64,000 bases of DNA from Dipteronia dyeriana (Eukaryota; Streptophyta; Magnoliopsida; Sapindales; Sapindaceae). The translations under genes and the position numbers were made by a program. Shown one piece after another: positions 46,717 to 58,708 of the stretch. The notes under the pieces are model-generated. The model had not been told where the DNA came from and ran no database searches. It saw only the letters and a list, made by a program, of their open reading frames with translations. The first letter of the stretch is position 1; each line of letters starts with the position of its first letter. The stretch covers positions 9,992,001-10,056,000 of the forward strand of contig CM065296.1 in NCBI GenBank assembly GCA_032871835.1, read 5' to 3'.

Positions 46717-48138
46717 ATTGTATGCTCCTCTTCTTATATTTTAATGGTTTCTTCAATTCTTTCAACTTCTTCGATCTCACCAAAGATTAGAGAAATTCTT
46801 TGACCTGTAATAGGAAATATGATAGTAGATACAAAGACTTTGTATAAAAACAGAATTTACACCTCTGAAGTGTACCCGTTCGTGAGAGAGCTGTAAAATG
46901 CATTGGTTTCTTTAGGGACCAAAGATATAAGAATTTAATAACCTTTATTCCCTTCCTATAAAACCTGAGATACTATATGAATTGGATTCCCTTCCTATAA
47001 AACCTGAGATATTAGATTGGATTTCGTATTACTACTTAATTTGTTAAACACGGCACAAAGTAATCATACTAACTCGGGAGAATCCAAGAAATGAAATTAA
47101 AGTGGTAATACTTTATACGTGTCATCATCGGTCCTACCGTCTCTAATATATATCAGGAGCACATCATTACTGTTGCAAACACTTGAAAATCGGAATATGT
47201 GATAATCAAATTATGCATTATGTGATGATAGTGACGTAGGACAATTAGCTTTAGAGGTTTAAAAAGAGTTGGATAGAAGATTGACAAAAAAGAGAAATAG
47301 GCACGACTAAAAGAGCCGATTCGAAGAAACAGACATAACTTTTAGCTCAGTTGTCCGTTAGCCTATTATAATATGTTTTCGGAGAGGGATTTACGCGATC
47401 TACACCGTACCAACCAAGAATCCCCGATTGAGGTTGTTTGCATCCTCAAATTCGCTGATTAAGGTAGGCTATCGGTCATTTGAAGTTTTATTTTAATTTT
47501 TTTTTTTTTTAGTTTTTATTTGTTTAGTGAATGCCCAATTTGATCTTTCTGCTTAAGTTAGGGTTTCTAGAGACTCTTTAAGCCTTTTGTTCTTTGTTTT
47601 GAGGAGGATAATAAAAAAATTTAGTTGAATTTAGTTGAATTACGATTATCTTTTCTAGTGGATTCCAGTTTATGTGTTCTCAGGGTTTACGTTAGTAAAC
47701 CCTTATACTTTCATTCTACGTCAGATAGGGAGATATTTGTAATTAGAGAGTAAGAGGAAAAAGTACCGAGAGATTCATGCCAAAAATCAACTATTTTTCC
47801 CTTATTCCAATAAATCTTAGGATGTGCCTCACCTCTAAAACCTGAAATTTAAGCAAAAAAAAAAAAAAAAATCTATCTCAATTTAGTTAGAGATAAAAGT
47901 CTCAAATTACTATACATGGTTCTAGACAACCAGACAATTGAGGGTAGTCTTTAAGAATATCATGGACACATTGAGCTATTGTAGGCCAATTCCGAAGTTA
48001 AAAGAAGTGGAGAATTTTAAATTTTTCCAAACAATATATTCAATATTAAGCTAATTGTGGTTTTTATAGAGAAAATTGAGGGAGATGAGAGGACTTTTGA
48101 GTAAAGATTATGATAGGCCTTGTGATTAAGTGGTTTAA
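46717..48138. other. Intergenic, no gene seen
   Basis: AT-rich sequence with short homopolymers: a T run at about 47494-47510, which could be the poly(A) of a minus-strand LINE, and an A run at about 47855. CCCTTCCTATAAAACCTGAGATA is directly duplicated at about 46950 and 46990. Nothing coding was recognised. Confidence 0.4.
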
Positions 48139-49430
48139 TTATTTAAATAAATGAAGGTTTGATTTTTTAAAGAAAGGACATTTCTTTGGCAAATCACCCA
48201 TAATAATCAGAGAAACCCAACTTGGAGCCTCCCCCAACCAATACAAGGGACCATCTAAGCTAACACCAAACTTGGCCATGCAATGAGCCGCCTTATTAGC
48301 TAACCTAGGAGCGAACACCACAGAACAACCGATATGACAATCCAGAAACCTAACCATATCATTGATAATGAGACCAATATCAGACAAAGGAATATAAGCT
48401 TCATTAATTAAACGAACCACCACCGGAGCATCCGATTAGACCACACAAGGGAGAAGCCCCGCTTCCATTGCAAAGATTAGTCCTATAAATATAGCCAGAG
48501 CTTCCGCCATATCCGCAGCCATTATCACGTTAAACAGTTGGAAAGACGAACCCAGGATATTGCCAGCATTATTTCTAATGATAGTGCCAACCACCACCTT
48601 ACCATGAGAACTATCCACTGCTGCATTCGTATTAACCTTGGATAACCCCTTATCAAGTGGCCGCCAAGAATTAACAACTGGGGGAGCCTTTCCAGTCTCA
48701 CTTTCACCACTAGCATTCACTCTTCGAAAATCTGTCAACAAAGCTTCTACCCACGGAATAACCTCATCCTCAAAGATCGACACTGACTTATGCACCAAAC
48801 CATTTCTCCTGGACCACACCTGCCACAGAACAACAACAAAAAGCTCCATCTCTATCGAGCGAAGGCCATTCTTGCATGACTCCATAAAATTGCAGAAGTC
48901 CATACCATTCTTGACATCGATTCCTCTCATAAAAGGGCACAGCGCCTAGATCCTACGAAGCTGAAAGCAATACCATAATGCATAGAGGGTAGTTCCCGGC
49001 CATTGTCTACACATCGGGCATAAACCATCAATCACAACCCCACATTTAGCAAGGTTAGAATTTATCGGAATCCAGTCATGATAGGCGCGCCAAATCAACA
49101 GCTTGAATTTTGAGGGAACTTTAAATCGCCAGAGATACTTCCACCAAGATTCTAGGGAGCACAGTCCAGACGAACTCATGGTCGAAGATAAAGACATACC
49201 TAGATGGTAGCCACTCTTGACAGTATAAGTGCCATACTTCTCATAATGCCAAGAAACCACATCATCAGAGATATGAGAAGAACAAGGGATTCTCAAAATC
49301 AGGGATGCATCCTCAGGCAAAAAAAATTGACGAATCAGGCTCTCATTCCATAAACCAGAGGGAAGCTTCAGATCATCCACGGTAGAGTCATCACCTAAAC
49401 AATTAGGGAACACAATTCGAAAAGCAGGTC
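48139..49430 (-). pseudogene. LINE (L1-type) ORF2 3' part: zinc-binding domain plus RNase H
   Basis: One minus-strand frame, interrupted by a TAG (48946-48948) and a TAA (48433-48435), runs from 49413 to 48139. The first part has KVPSKFKLLIWRAYHDWIP and CGVVIDGLCPMCRQWPGTTL (zf-RVT). The second has WRPLDKGLSKVNTNAAVDSS, GTIIRNNAGNILGSS and AEALAIFIGLIFAMEAGL, then SDAPVVVRLINEA and RLANKAAHCMAKFGVSL. This is the plant RNase H (RVT_3) fold found at the end of L1-type LINE ORF2. Endonuclease and most of RT are missing, which fits 5' truncation. A 3' poly(A) is not adjacent; the T run at about 47500 is a candidate. Confidence 0.88.
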
Positions 49431-49976
49431 TTATGTTTTTATTTTATTTTTATGAAAACTTTGGTATTCCACTGTTGATCATTATAAGAACCATTAATTA
49501 AGAGAGCAATAGTGCATGTATTTTAAGAAATTTGTTGTAGAGTGATATTTCATTTTCTTCAAATAAATAAGTGTTTCGTTAATTCAAAGGAGTTCAATAT
49601 ATACAAAAAGTGATAAATTATTTTATTTCAATTAAATATGTGATTAAGTAGAAGGACCATCAATTCAAAGTGTTCAATGTATAAGAGAGGTTCACTTCAA
49701 TTAAATATGTGATTAAATAAGAGACTATCAATTTGAAGGTATTCTGGAGGAGTAACCTTTCATTTCATTTTAATTAAATATGTGTATCATTAATATTAAA
49801 TAGTGGATGAATATTAAATAGTGGATGAATAATGGATAAATAATGAATATATTATATAAATGTAGATATATATAATTTATGGCCGAAGCTCTCTCATGAC
49901 GACACGTGGCGTCTTGAGAGTCAGGTTTATTATATTATATAGATATAGTTGTTTTTAATCAATTTAATACAATTTT
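49431..49976. other. AT-rich intergenic with loose ~80-bp repeats
   Basis: TCAATTAAATATGTGATTAA recurs at about 49628 and 49695, with a weaker copy near 49780. TATTAAATAGTGGATGAA is duplicated in tandem near 49795-49830. No gene is seen. Confidence 0.4.
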
Positions 49977-50112
49977 AATTAATGAATTATATTGTTACCA
50001 CATCATTTAAATACTATATTTGGACACTAAATTTTGGTAAAGTAGAATTATTATATATATACCAAATTTGGTGCCCAAATGATGCGGCAATACTATAATT
50101 TATTCATTTAAA
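49977..50112. mobile_element. Foldback MITE copy 1
   Basis: Arms TTGTTACCACATCATTTAAAT...TTTGGACAC and the inverse of CCAAATTTGGTGCCCAAATGATGCGGCAATA pair over about 50 bp. A half copy follows at 50139-50183 (TTACAGTGTTGCCACATCAT). Related pieces are at 51317-51383 and 51411-51465. Confidence 0.6.
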
Positions 50113-50190
50113 ATGTATTATATTTGTATAATTTAAATGAATGTATTACAGTGTTGCCACATCATTTTAACACTAAATTTGGACAAACTA

Positions 50191-50528
50191 AGTCAAAGCG
50201 GACAATATCCACTTGGTGGGTCTAGACTGTTACAAATGGTATCAGGCTTGCTACCCGATGTGAATGTGGATTTTGATTTGTGATTGTGTTTGGACCCTCA
50301 CGAGGACGCGAGGTCTGAAAGGGGTAGATTGTCACATACCACATCACTAGTGAGTGAGGTTCATACTTTGTATATAAACATTGGTCTCTTCTAAATAGGT
50401 AGACACGTTTTGGGTTTTGGGTAATGGGTGAAGGATGCTTGTGTGAAGCTCATGATTCAAAGCTAATCCGTGAGGATGAACGACACGTTATGCGGACTAT
50501 ATCTATTTGGTGGACATGAGCTGTTACA
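50191..50528 (+). mobile_element. TRIM-type retrotransposon, 5'-truncated
   Basis: A tiny LTR element. A 3' LTR at 50329-50528 (200 bp) starts TGTCACATACCACATCAC and ends GAGCTGTTACA. A 44-bp remnant of the 5' LTR at 50191-50234 (GGACAATATCCACTTGGTGG...GACTGTTACA) matches its end. The primer-binding site TGGTATCAG at 50237-50245 fits the initiator-Met tRNA 3' end, and the polypurine tract GAAAGGGGTAGA at 50316-50327 directly precedes the 3' LTR. The internal region is only about 94 bp and non-coding. Confidence 0.8.
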
Positions 50529-50919
50529 AATATTATATTGATCGAGAATAACCACCAAAAGGCCAAACCAAAACAAAGACAAGAAAAAATAAATAAAAGC
50601 GCAAAGCACCAAAACACCCCCAAACAGCCACTCAAACACAAAAGAACCAACTCTCAATAAAGTTTTTTTTTTTTTTTGAACATCAAAGGCATATATATTA
50701 ACACCCAATAAATAACCCCATAATGTAGGTATGTGAGATTTATCACCGAACTAACATCATCTCATCTACTCTATAATACACTTAAAAACAAATTAATAGT
50801 AATTAGTTTCTTTAGTAATTGATGGTAAATTTTAAAAACATACTCGGTGGTAATATAAGCCTTTTAGGAAAGATATATAAGTGATAATATATTAATGAAA
50901 ACATAACAAAATAAAATAA
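50529..50919. other. Intergenic, no gene seen
   Basis: Contains a T run (50663-50677). Short frames here show no family features. Confidence 0.35.
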
Positions 50920-51132
50920 AATAATGGTTTAAAATAAAATATTAATGATAACACATTAAAAATATTAATTATTGCATTCAATTCACTAGACTTTTTCTAA
51001 ATATATAAAACTCAATCTTAATTTATTTATAAAAGGTAATAAATAAATAATTTTAAAATTAATACAAAAAAAATAATTTTAAAAAACAAATTAATATTGT
51101 AAAAGTTTTGGAGGAATGGAAAGGAAAAGGTT
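50920..51132. repeat. MULE-free relative of 30895-30920/32613-32822
   Basis: AATAATGGTTTAAAATAAAATATTAATGATAAC carries a single AAAATATTA where the other copy has the 1.7-kb MULE between two such 9-mers. It continues collinearly to GGAATGGAAAGGAAAAGG. It acts as a natural empty site. Confidence 0.75.
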
Positions 51133-51302
51133 GAGTAATACTATACAGCCCAAGAAATTAACCCAAATAATATGGTAAATAAGTTGTCATCACCACACAA
51201 ATCATAAGGTGATGTGGTGAATGACATGGTAATGACAAATCACATGCCATATTATTTTGATTGGATTTTTGGGCTAAATTTTTTAGTTGAATAATATTAC
51301 TC
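51133..51302. mobile_element. MITE of about 170 bp, GAGTAATA ends
   Basis: GAGTAATACTATACAGCCCA at the left pairs with the inverse of the right end, GAGTAATATTATTCAACTAA; the inner CCCAAATAATATGG / CAAAATAATATGG also pair. AAAAGGTT flanks both sides (8 bp), and the related segment at about 32805 has a single copy without the element. Confidence 0.7.
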
Positions 51303-51470
51303 AAAAAGGTTTGTATAGTAGATTGTAGTGTTACTACTGTGTCCAAATTTAGTGCTTCCAAATGCGACAACACTACAATCTATTCATTTAAATCATGTAA
51401 ATTTAATTAAATTTAAATGAATATATTACAGTGTTGCCACATCATTTGAGTATAGTAACATTATTAATTT
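51303..51470. mobile_element. Foldback MITE copy 2 and half copy
   Basis: GTAGATTGTAGTGTTACTACTGTGTCCAAATTTAG pairs with its inverse through 51383. A second half copy at 51411-51465 has TTACAGTGTTGCCACATCAT as at 50150. Confidence 0.55.
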
Positions 51471-52870
51471 TTTTTTGTTTTTTTAGAATAAATATTATAT
51501 AAATATATATATATATATGTGTGTGTGTATTTATATATATATATTGGATTCTTTACATTTTTTTATTATATATATATATATATATTACAAAATAAAAAAA
51601 ATGTAAAGAATCCAAATTTTTGTTCATAGTTATTTTCATATCATTTCTTTAAAAAAAAAAAATCTTTATGGACACAATCTCAACAAACATTGCAACTTCA
51701 ACATCGTCTCATTAAACCATAACTTCAACATCATTAGCCTACATCTAATTAGCTCTTTTTTAAACTTTAAGAAAATTAAACAAACAAATTGATGGAATTG
51801 GAGAAGACGAAAAGAAAAGTGCAAAAACAAAGAGAAGCGAAGAGAGCAGATAGATGTGGCGGGGAAGGCAGAGAGAGCTACAAGATGTATAGAGATCTAA
51901 ACGAAGAGAATTGCTAAATCTCGTACTTGCCATGACTTGTTTCTTTTGAATTTTGTTTTAAATATGATTTTTTTTTTGGGTGCATTAGTAGTTACATAAG
52001 TGTTACTAAGTGGGGTGTGCTTAAATATTGTTGGGTATTTTTAGCATTCCTCTATTAAAACTGGTCGAGAAAATTTTGGGAAGATTTTCTCCAACGAAAC
52101 CGTTTTGAAATATTGGTCCATGAGAACCCAATAAACCCAAATTGGTATGCATTATTGCTATATTCTTATTGTTGTACGTTCTACATCTACTCGATCATTA
52201 AATGTGACCAACTGTCAATGCTGCAATATTACACGATTTAGGGTCTGACAACCAAACAAACCTATCACTCACTCACCCAATTTTGTTACCTCTCTCTCTC
52301 TCTCTATGCGTCCCTACCCTGAAAAAAAAACAATGAACACATCTTGATCAATGCCAACTTATTGCCATAACTACCAGTTTCAATGATCCCGTAATTTTTA
52401 CTTTGTTGTTTGTCCAAATCCAGCAACCACATGGAAACCAAACTCTCTAATTTATGATATATATATTCGTCAGCTAGTCTCAGGTGATTTAATTAGCTGC
52501 TATGATCATTAGGGGATATAGAACCATATTTATGTTGATCAATATAGTTTATTCAGTTTTCAAAATTGATTTGAAAACCAAACTAACTCCCCGAAATTTG
52601 GATGCAAAGATGGATTAAAAGACTTCTTACATTTAAAAAACATCTCACCAACTAATTAGCTAGCCAGCCAGTATAAATACCTCGAAATGAATATCAAATT
52701 ACAATAATTTCTTACAATATGATGTTGATATATATATAGAAATTTTCAACTCGGTGTACATTGATAAAAATTCATCAGTGCATTAAATGTGGACTATTAA
52801 ATTTACTTACTTTAACTTAAGGTGATCATAACTTCTCTATAATCAGTGGTGTACATACAACGTACTGATG

Positions 52871-52918
<48 letters not shown>

Positions 52919-53470
52919 TTATATTTGAACTATTATAATATTTCGAGATTTTCAAAGGGGTATGACTGGAATCCACGACCTCTTGAGAGTACCCAGCCAA
53001 CCTCATCTTGCTAGGTTGATATATATGTTGGTTTCGATAAATTGTAATATGAAATTACTAGAAAGGAAATATTTGTAGATGGTCCTTATTTGACAATCAC
53101 ATGGCTTCCCGGAATATATATACATAAAAATAGGGCAGTGAAGGGCAACCGCAGAACCCAACCCATTTTGAACAAACAAAATTAAAAGAGGTTGTTGTGT
53201 CGGACCTCTTTGTCTTTAGAAGTAGCACGGTCGGTCAATGCTCACAACTAACTTCAATCAATGATATATATCATATATCTTTCACTACTCATGAAAACTT
53301 ATGCCAATTGTGCCTTTCACTGCCTTCTGTTCTGTCCTTCAATTTAATCAATCGTAACAGAAAACATAAATGATCTTGACTACTTCGATCTAATTGATCA
53401 TTATATCTATACAATATGTGGCAAACACAATATCTTTACTTGGTATTGCTATCTATCTATTTAGATCGCC
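51471..53470. other. Upstream region of the WD40 gene
   Basis: No second gene was found. Low-complexity pieces are (AT)/(GT) runs at about 51500-51590, a CT run near 52290-52307 and (AT)n at 52872-52914. A 30-bp word around AAAATGTAAAGAATCC is inverted across the 51545-51615 AT region. TATAAATA at 52671-52678 is about 800 bp upstream of the ATG, so it cannot be assigned as the gene's TATA box with confidence. Confidence 0.4.
52872..52914 (+). repeat. (AT)n microsatellite
   Basis: About 21 AT units. Confidence 0.95.
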
Positions 53471-54916
53471 ATGGAATTCTATGACAAGAAAACTTTGTTT
53501 AGCTTCATGGATGAAGAGAGATTAGAATTTCCACAATCACCTACTCGTGATCATCATCATCGTCATCATATTCATCATAATCATCACAATCTTTCAATCA
53601 AAACCCACAAAGATTTGTGTGAACAAGACCTCCAATTCAGCCCTCCAAGGCCTTCTTCTAATAGCCCTCACCACTCTCCTGGTCCTGTGTTCACTCTTCT
53701 ACCACCTCCTAGCCCGGAATCTCCATGGACACTTTCTCCTCTACAAACCCCATCTCCTTCTATTCTCTACCATTGCATTGCATCGCTTCATCGACATGAA
53801 GGGAACATCTACTCCATCGCTGTCTCGAAAGGATTAGTATTTTCTGGCTCCGAGAGCAACCGTGTTCGTGCATGGAGGCAACCGGACTGTATCGAGAGAG
53901 GTCACATAAAAGCGAGCTGCGGTGAAGTCCGCGCCATATTAGCTCACGGCAACATGCTCTTCACCACCCACAAAGACTGCAAAGTCCGAGTCTGGAACTT
54001 CACGGTTTCCGACAGCTTCCGGACAAAAAAGGTGGCGACATTGCCCAGAAGAAGCTCGTTCTTGATGTTTTCAAAATCGAACAGCCAACAAAAACAACAC
54101 AGAGATTGCGTATCTTGCATGGCTTATTACCATGCAGAGGGGCTTTTGTATACCGGCTCGTACGATAAAACTGTCAAGGCCTGGCGGGTCCTTGACAAAA
54201 AGTGCGTCGACTCTTTCCTGGCACATGAAAGTAACGTAAACGCAATAGTGGTCAACCAAGACGATGGTTGTGTTTTCACTTGCTCATCTGATGGGTCAGT
54301 GAAGATATGGAGGAGAGTGTATAGAGAAAACTCACATACGTTAACGATGACGCTTAAATTTCAGCAGTCACCTGTCAATGCCCTAGCTTTGAGTACGGTT
54401 TTTAACAACTGTTTTTTATACTCCGGTTCCTCTGACGGGACCATAAATTTTTGGGAAAAAGAAAAGATGTCAGGAAGGTTTAATCATGGTGGGTTTTTAC
54501 AAGGCCACCGTTTTGCTGTGCTCTGCTTGGTGGCTATAGAGAAGCTGATATTTAGCGGATCGGAAGATACGACGATTAGGGTTTGGAGGAGAGAAGAAGG
54601 GAGCTGTTTTCATGAATGTTTGGCTGTGTTGGATGGACATAGAGGGCCTGTGAGATGCTTAGCTGCTTGTTTGGAGATGGAAAAAGTTGTGATGGGGTTT
54701 TTGGTTTATAGTGCAAGTTTGGATCAGACTTTTAAGGCGTGGAGGATTAAGGTCATGCCTGAGGAGAAGATATGCTTGGATTTTACAGACAGGATGAGTG
54801 CTGACTCGAAGACGATGACGGCGACGTCGACGGCTAAGACGATGGATTATGAGATGAGTCCTGTGTTGTCTCCTTCTTGGGTGGAAAAGAAGATTAAAAA
54901 TAATTATTTTCAATGA
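53471..54916 (+). CDS. WD40-repeat protein, JINGUBANG-like
   Basis: An intact, intronless 481-residue protein. Residues 1-100 are low-complexity, with a His cluster (HHHRHHIHHNHHN, about 28-40) and Pro/Ser-rich stretches. Seven WD40 blades follow, at roughly 100-135 (LHRHEGNIYSIAVSKGLVFS), 150-178 (CKVRVWNF), 211-243 (LLYTGSYDKTVKAWRV), 252-284 (VFTCSSDGSVKIWRR), 298-331 (LYSGSSDGTINFWEKE), 344-374 (LIFSGSEDTTIRVWRRE) and 388-425 (LVYSASLDQTFKAWRI). Layout, length, the missing introns and the RHEGNIYSIAVS start of blade 1 fit the plant JINGUBANG family, best known as a negative regulator of pollen germination through TCP4. That role is family knowledge; the function of this paralogue is unproven. 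It probably acts as a scaffold for protein partners, with no catalytic site. The ATG at 53471 is the first in frame. Confidence 0.9.
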   Translation: MEFYDKKTLFSFMDEERLEFPQSPTRDHHHRHHIHHNHHNLSIKTHKDLCEQDLQFSPPRPSSNSPHHSPGPVFTLLPPPSPESPWTLSPLQTPSPSILYHCIASLHRHEGNIYSIAVSKGLVFSGSESNRVRAWRQPDCIERGHIKASCGEVRAILAHGNMLFTTHKDCKVRVWNFTVSDSFRTKKVATLPRRSSFLMFSKSNSQQKQHRDCVSCMAYYHAEGLLYTGSYDKTVKAWRVLDKKCVDSFLAHESNVNAIVVNQDDGCVFTCSSDGSVKIWRRVYRENSHTLTMTLKFQQSPVNALALSTVFNNCFLYSGSSDGTINFWEKEKMSGRFNHGGFLQGHRFAVLCLVAIEKLIFSGSEDTTIRVWRREEGSCFHECLAVLDGHRGPVRCLAACLEMEKVVMGFLVYSASLDQTFKAWRIKVMPEEKICLDFTDRMSADSKTMTATSTAKTMDYEMSPVLSPSWVEKKIKNNYFQ

Positions 54917-56332
54917 ATTAAAAAAAATAGTGCTGATTTATTGGTTCTATTTTCATATTTAATTTATTTTGAATTAACTAGATCTTTTGTATAAACTAGC
55001 TAGAGCAATATGAGTATTCTTATCGTTTCTCTACAAAGACCAGTTTTTTTTTTTTCTGATTAATTGATATCATCTCCGATTCTAATAAAATATATCTGTG
55101 TTTTTTTTTATCTATCATGTCTTGATTGATCCAAAAATTCATGTTGTGGGTACAAGTTTAGAATATATGATTAGCATTTAATAGAATATAATATATAAAA
55201 AAATGAGATGAAATCTTAACCATATATTAATTTTTATTTTGAAAATATAACGGATAAAAAATAAGGTTTAGATAGATGGATCAAGACCTACTAAGACCAA
55301 ATATTACATGGCGACTCAAATATCTATTCCTACAATAGGCAATGATAGACAACACTCTTGAGAGAATGTGCTTAACATTAGAGTTGTGAAAGAATGTGTT
55401 AATCTATGTACACATTTGAGGCCCATATTTTTATAGAAAATTTGGTATGAAAATTAATCTTAGTCAGTTACTATTACCTCTTCAAAATTAAATTTCTTCT
55501 CTGCCTTGTGTTAGCTATCCTTCAGCAACCAGCGTTATTGTCTCAGTTACTCCACTGACTTTAAGTGTGGTGAAACCTTAATTGAATTAAATTTATTTGC
55601 CATGGCACACCACCAATAAGGTTGGTTCTATCATTAATTAACCAGGTTAAGAGGACAATTTACAAACCATCTCATTAAAAACTCACCCAAAATATTGTTT
55701 GCTTCATTAATTCCAATAGATATTTAAACTTTACTAGTAGTAGTTACTACTAATCATCAATATCATTTTACCACATCTTGCAACTTTTATCAACTATTAA
55801 CATTCTTCACACCCAATTTAATATGTGGCAGTAACTTTTATCAGCTATTAACATTCTTCACACCCAATTTAATATGTGGCAGATCTAGAATCTTTTATTA
55901 TCGTTGAATAATTGTTTGCCGATACTTACCAAAATCAATCATTGTAAGCACGATCTGTATTTTTTTTTTTTTATAATCTGAATAAGTCATCTCCCAACAC
56001 TGGTTAGAGAAATCTCCCTTTCAACCTTGGTGGGTTAATGGAATTGGAGAGTGTAAGTCTTAGGCCACCAGGCCTTTGACCTATAATCTGTTTTGTAACA
56101 CAAGTAATTCTTACGCAATATTTCAGTGACTAGAATTAGATTTACTACCACAATTATACTCCGAGAAAAATCCTCGTGCATTATATATAGTGACATGGTT
56201 TTAATTGTTCATTTATGAACTAGTAATTATCTATTAATAAGCAAAAACGATAGAACAATCAAACAAAAACTAGAGTACATGAAGAACAACATTAAACATG
56301 ATTGATACAATGCGGATAAATTAAATGGAATT
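54917..56332. other. Intergenic between two convergent genes
   Basis: AATAAA at about 55085-55090 can serve the WD40 gene. A 48-bp direct duplication (ATTAACATTCTTCACACCCA, then AATTTAATATGTGGCAG) lies at about 55784-55882. No coding region or RNA gene is seen. Confidence 0.5.
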
Positions 56333-58467
56333 CTAATATCTTATTGGCTGCTCCTCGTAGGGAATAGAAACATGAGTTCTGATGATGAAGAAGTTTTCAT
56401 AGATGAATCCTGCAAGCCCACCTCCAATGAGTGGTCCAACCCAGTAAACCCAATGATCGGTCCAGTCCCAGCTCACCAAAGCCGGTCCGAAGGAACGTGC
56501 CGGGTTCATCGAGGCCCCTGAGAAAGCTCCACCAGCTAAGATGTTTGCACCCACTACAAACCCAGTCAACAATGGGCCTAGCCCATCAAGAGATCCCTTC
56601 TTGGGGTCCACAATAGTTGCATATACAGTGAATAACAATGAGAATGTTAGAATAATTTCCCATATTACCCCTTGAAGGTAGTCCACTCCACTTCCCAGTG
56701 TATGTATTGGTGTAGCCTGCACGAACAAAGAAAACATTTTAATTCAAAGAAGAAACAAAAAAAAAAAAAAACATATAAAACGACAAAAACCAACTACTGC
56801 CACCTCACTTTTCAGTACAATAAGGTGTTGGTCTTTATTATTTTATGAATCGATAAGATCCTTATTGTTTCATTTGATTATCAAAAGAGTTCTTAATATT
56901 TCAAGTTTGATTAAAATAGTCCATCTAAACCTATTTCAGTTAAGTTTTATGTTAGTGGATATGGGTAATTTCGTACTTTTAGATTCAAATATTTTTTGGG
57001 GAGTTTTTTCTAATAATTTTATAGGGGTATTGTTAAAAAGTTTTCCTAATTTTATAGGTATTTTTTGTAATATTTCAAAAGGGTAAAATGATCTTTTTCA
57101 ACAAAAGTTAACAAAATCGCCAATGGTAACCGTTTAATGGAACTAAGTTTAATACAAATTGTAACAAGAATGATTATTTTGATAGTAAATGAAACGATAA
57201 GGACCTGATTGCTTAATTTTATAAACATTTTGATTAAAATGATAATTTTTAAATAATAAATGGTTTTGATATTTTCCCTAAATGGACTGATTTTAGCACA
57301 GATATTTTATAAATATGTGCTAGAGTTATGAGTGATATTTTCTGATTATAATAATAGATATCTGATCTATAGATATAATATTTGATCTAATATACCTTAC
57401 CCCAATGTTCTATATGCCTAGCCTCTAGAGGTTTTTTTTTTTCCTTATTTTTTTCTTCTTCGATGCAACGTAGAGTGGAAAAATTTGAAGGTCTGATCAC
57501 TGATGCATTGAAGGTTTGACCGTTGAAGACCATTTTATTTCGGTTTATACCATCCGGCTTTCGAATGAAACGAATCCACCGTACGGTGCAATCGATTCTG
57601 TCCATATCCCGATTAATTCGGACTCACACCGGATCAATCCACTGAGAGATAAAATGCTACCGATATGTGTAGCTAGGACCATTTTATTTAATTTACATTT
57701 ATTTTTTAATTTTTTAAGGGCCACTGAATGATAGTGGTGTACAGCACGTTACAATTAATACTTTCTCATCTCACTTTTACTTTTTTTCTTTACTTTATCA
57801 ACAATCATATCTTTTATCTATGTTTTTTTGAAGCTTTTTTATCCTAACTATTCAGTTATACATCTTCTTCTACGATTGAAAGAGTAGATGAGAGAAACTC
57901 TTTTTATCATAAATTTTGATCAAGAACTAATGTCATATATATTTTGAATTTAGTAATTATATTATGGACTTACCAATCCACCAGTGAGATAGCTGAGAAG
58001 AATACAGGCCAGTGAAGATGCCAGCAACTGGTCAATCCAATAAAGGATGGATCGGAAGAAGGTGATGTGACCACCAAATAACAGCCCAAGAGTGACCGCC
58101 GGGTTCAGGTGACCGCCCGAAATATGTCCGGCCGATATCATCACCGCCACTACAAGGGCATGAGCCAACGCCACAAACAACAACCCCAACACAACGTTTC
58201 CCACTAGCCTGTCTGTATCACACGTCACACATATACATATATATATAGACATAAATAGACATTATTGTATATATCAAAAGAAAATACAGTACGTAGAGTG
58301 GTATGGTGTGTATATATATATATGTATATATTATAATTACCAGCAGCCATGGCAGACCCGACTCCAGTAAACACAAAGAGAAAGGTGGTGATGAACTCGA
58401 CCATGAGGGCTTTGATGCAGTCTGGCTGGGTGGCTTCCCGGTGGTGGCCTAAAGCAATCTTCGCCAT
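56333..58467 (-). CDS. TIP4;1: Tonoplast intrinsic aquaporin, TIP4;1-like (three exons)
   Basis: Vacuolar-membrane channel for water and small neutral solutes. Exons on the minus strand are 58467-58341, 58212-57974 and 56716-56333. Both introns are GT-AG and the joined frame is 249 residues, the usual TIP length. Exon 1 encodes [20 protein letters not shown] and helix 1. Exon 2 carries the first pore motif, [12 protein letters not shown]; exon 3 carries the second, [12 protein letters not shown]. The selectivity filter reads His (AHALVV, helix 2), Ile (GANILAGG, helix 5), Ala and Arg (SGASMNPAR), the H-I-A-R set of TIP4. Six membrane helices are present. Nothing looks broken. Intron 2 (1257 bp) holds a foldback insertion. 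An AT-run foldback lies about 160 bp upstream of the ATG. Confidence 0.93.
56822..57230. mobile_element. MITE-like foldback in intron 2 of the aquaporin gene
   Basis: GATCCTTATTGTTTCATTTG...TATCAAAAGAG near the left pairs with the inverse of the right arm, GGTCCTTATCGTTTCATTTA...TATCAAAATAAT, with outer TTTATTTTATGAATCGATAA / TTTATAAAATTAAGCAATCA also alike. It is about 400 bp and non-coding. The exact ends and target duplication were not settled. Confidence 0.55.
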
Positions 58468-58656
58468 TATTGCCGGAAAATCAGAGACTCTCTGCTCAGT
58501 TGTGGCCTATTTTGCTAGGTATATTTATGTTTGTCAGAACTCAAAACGAAATATATATATATATAAAAAAGTACTTACCGAGATTTGTCAAAACTCTTTT
58601 ATATACGAGTGGTTCATATTCAATATTTTTATATAATTCTACCGATAAAAAAAGAA

Positions 58657-58708
<52 letters not shown>

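Noticed and set aside
49880..49930. Possible Helitron 3' end (short inverted GC-rich segment before AT-rich sequence)
   Set aside because: No CTRR terminus after the hairpin and no TC start upstream could be placed.
57387..57605. 72-codon minus-strand frame in aquaporin intron 2
   Set aside because: No recognisable motif; it lies inside an intron between good splice sites, so chance is the simpler reading.
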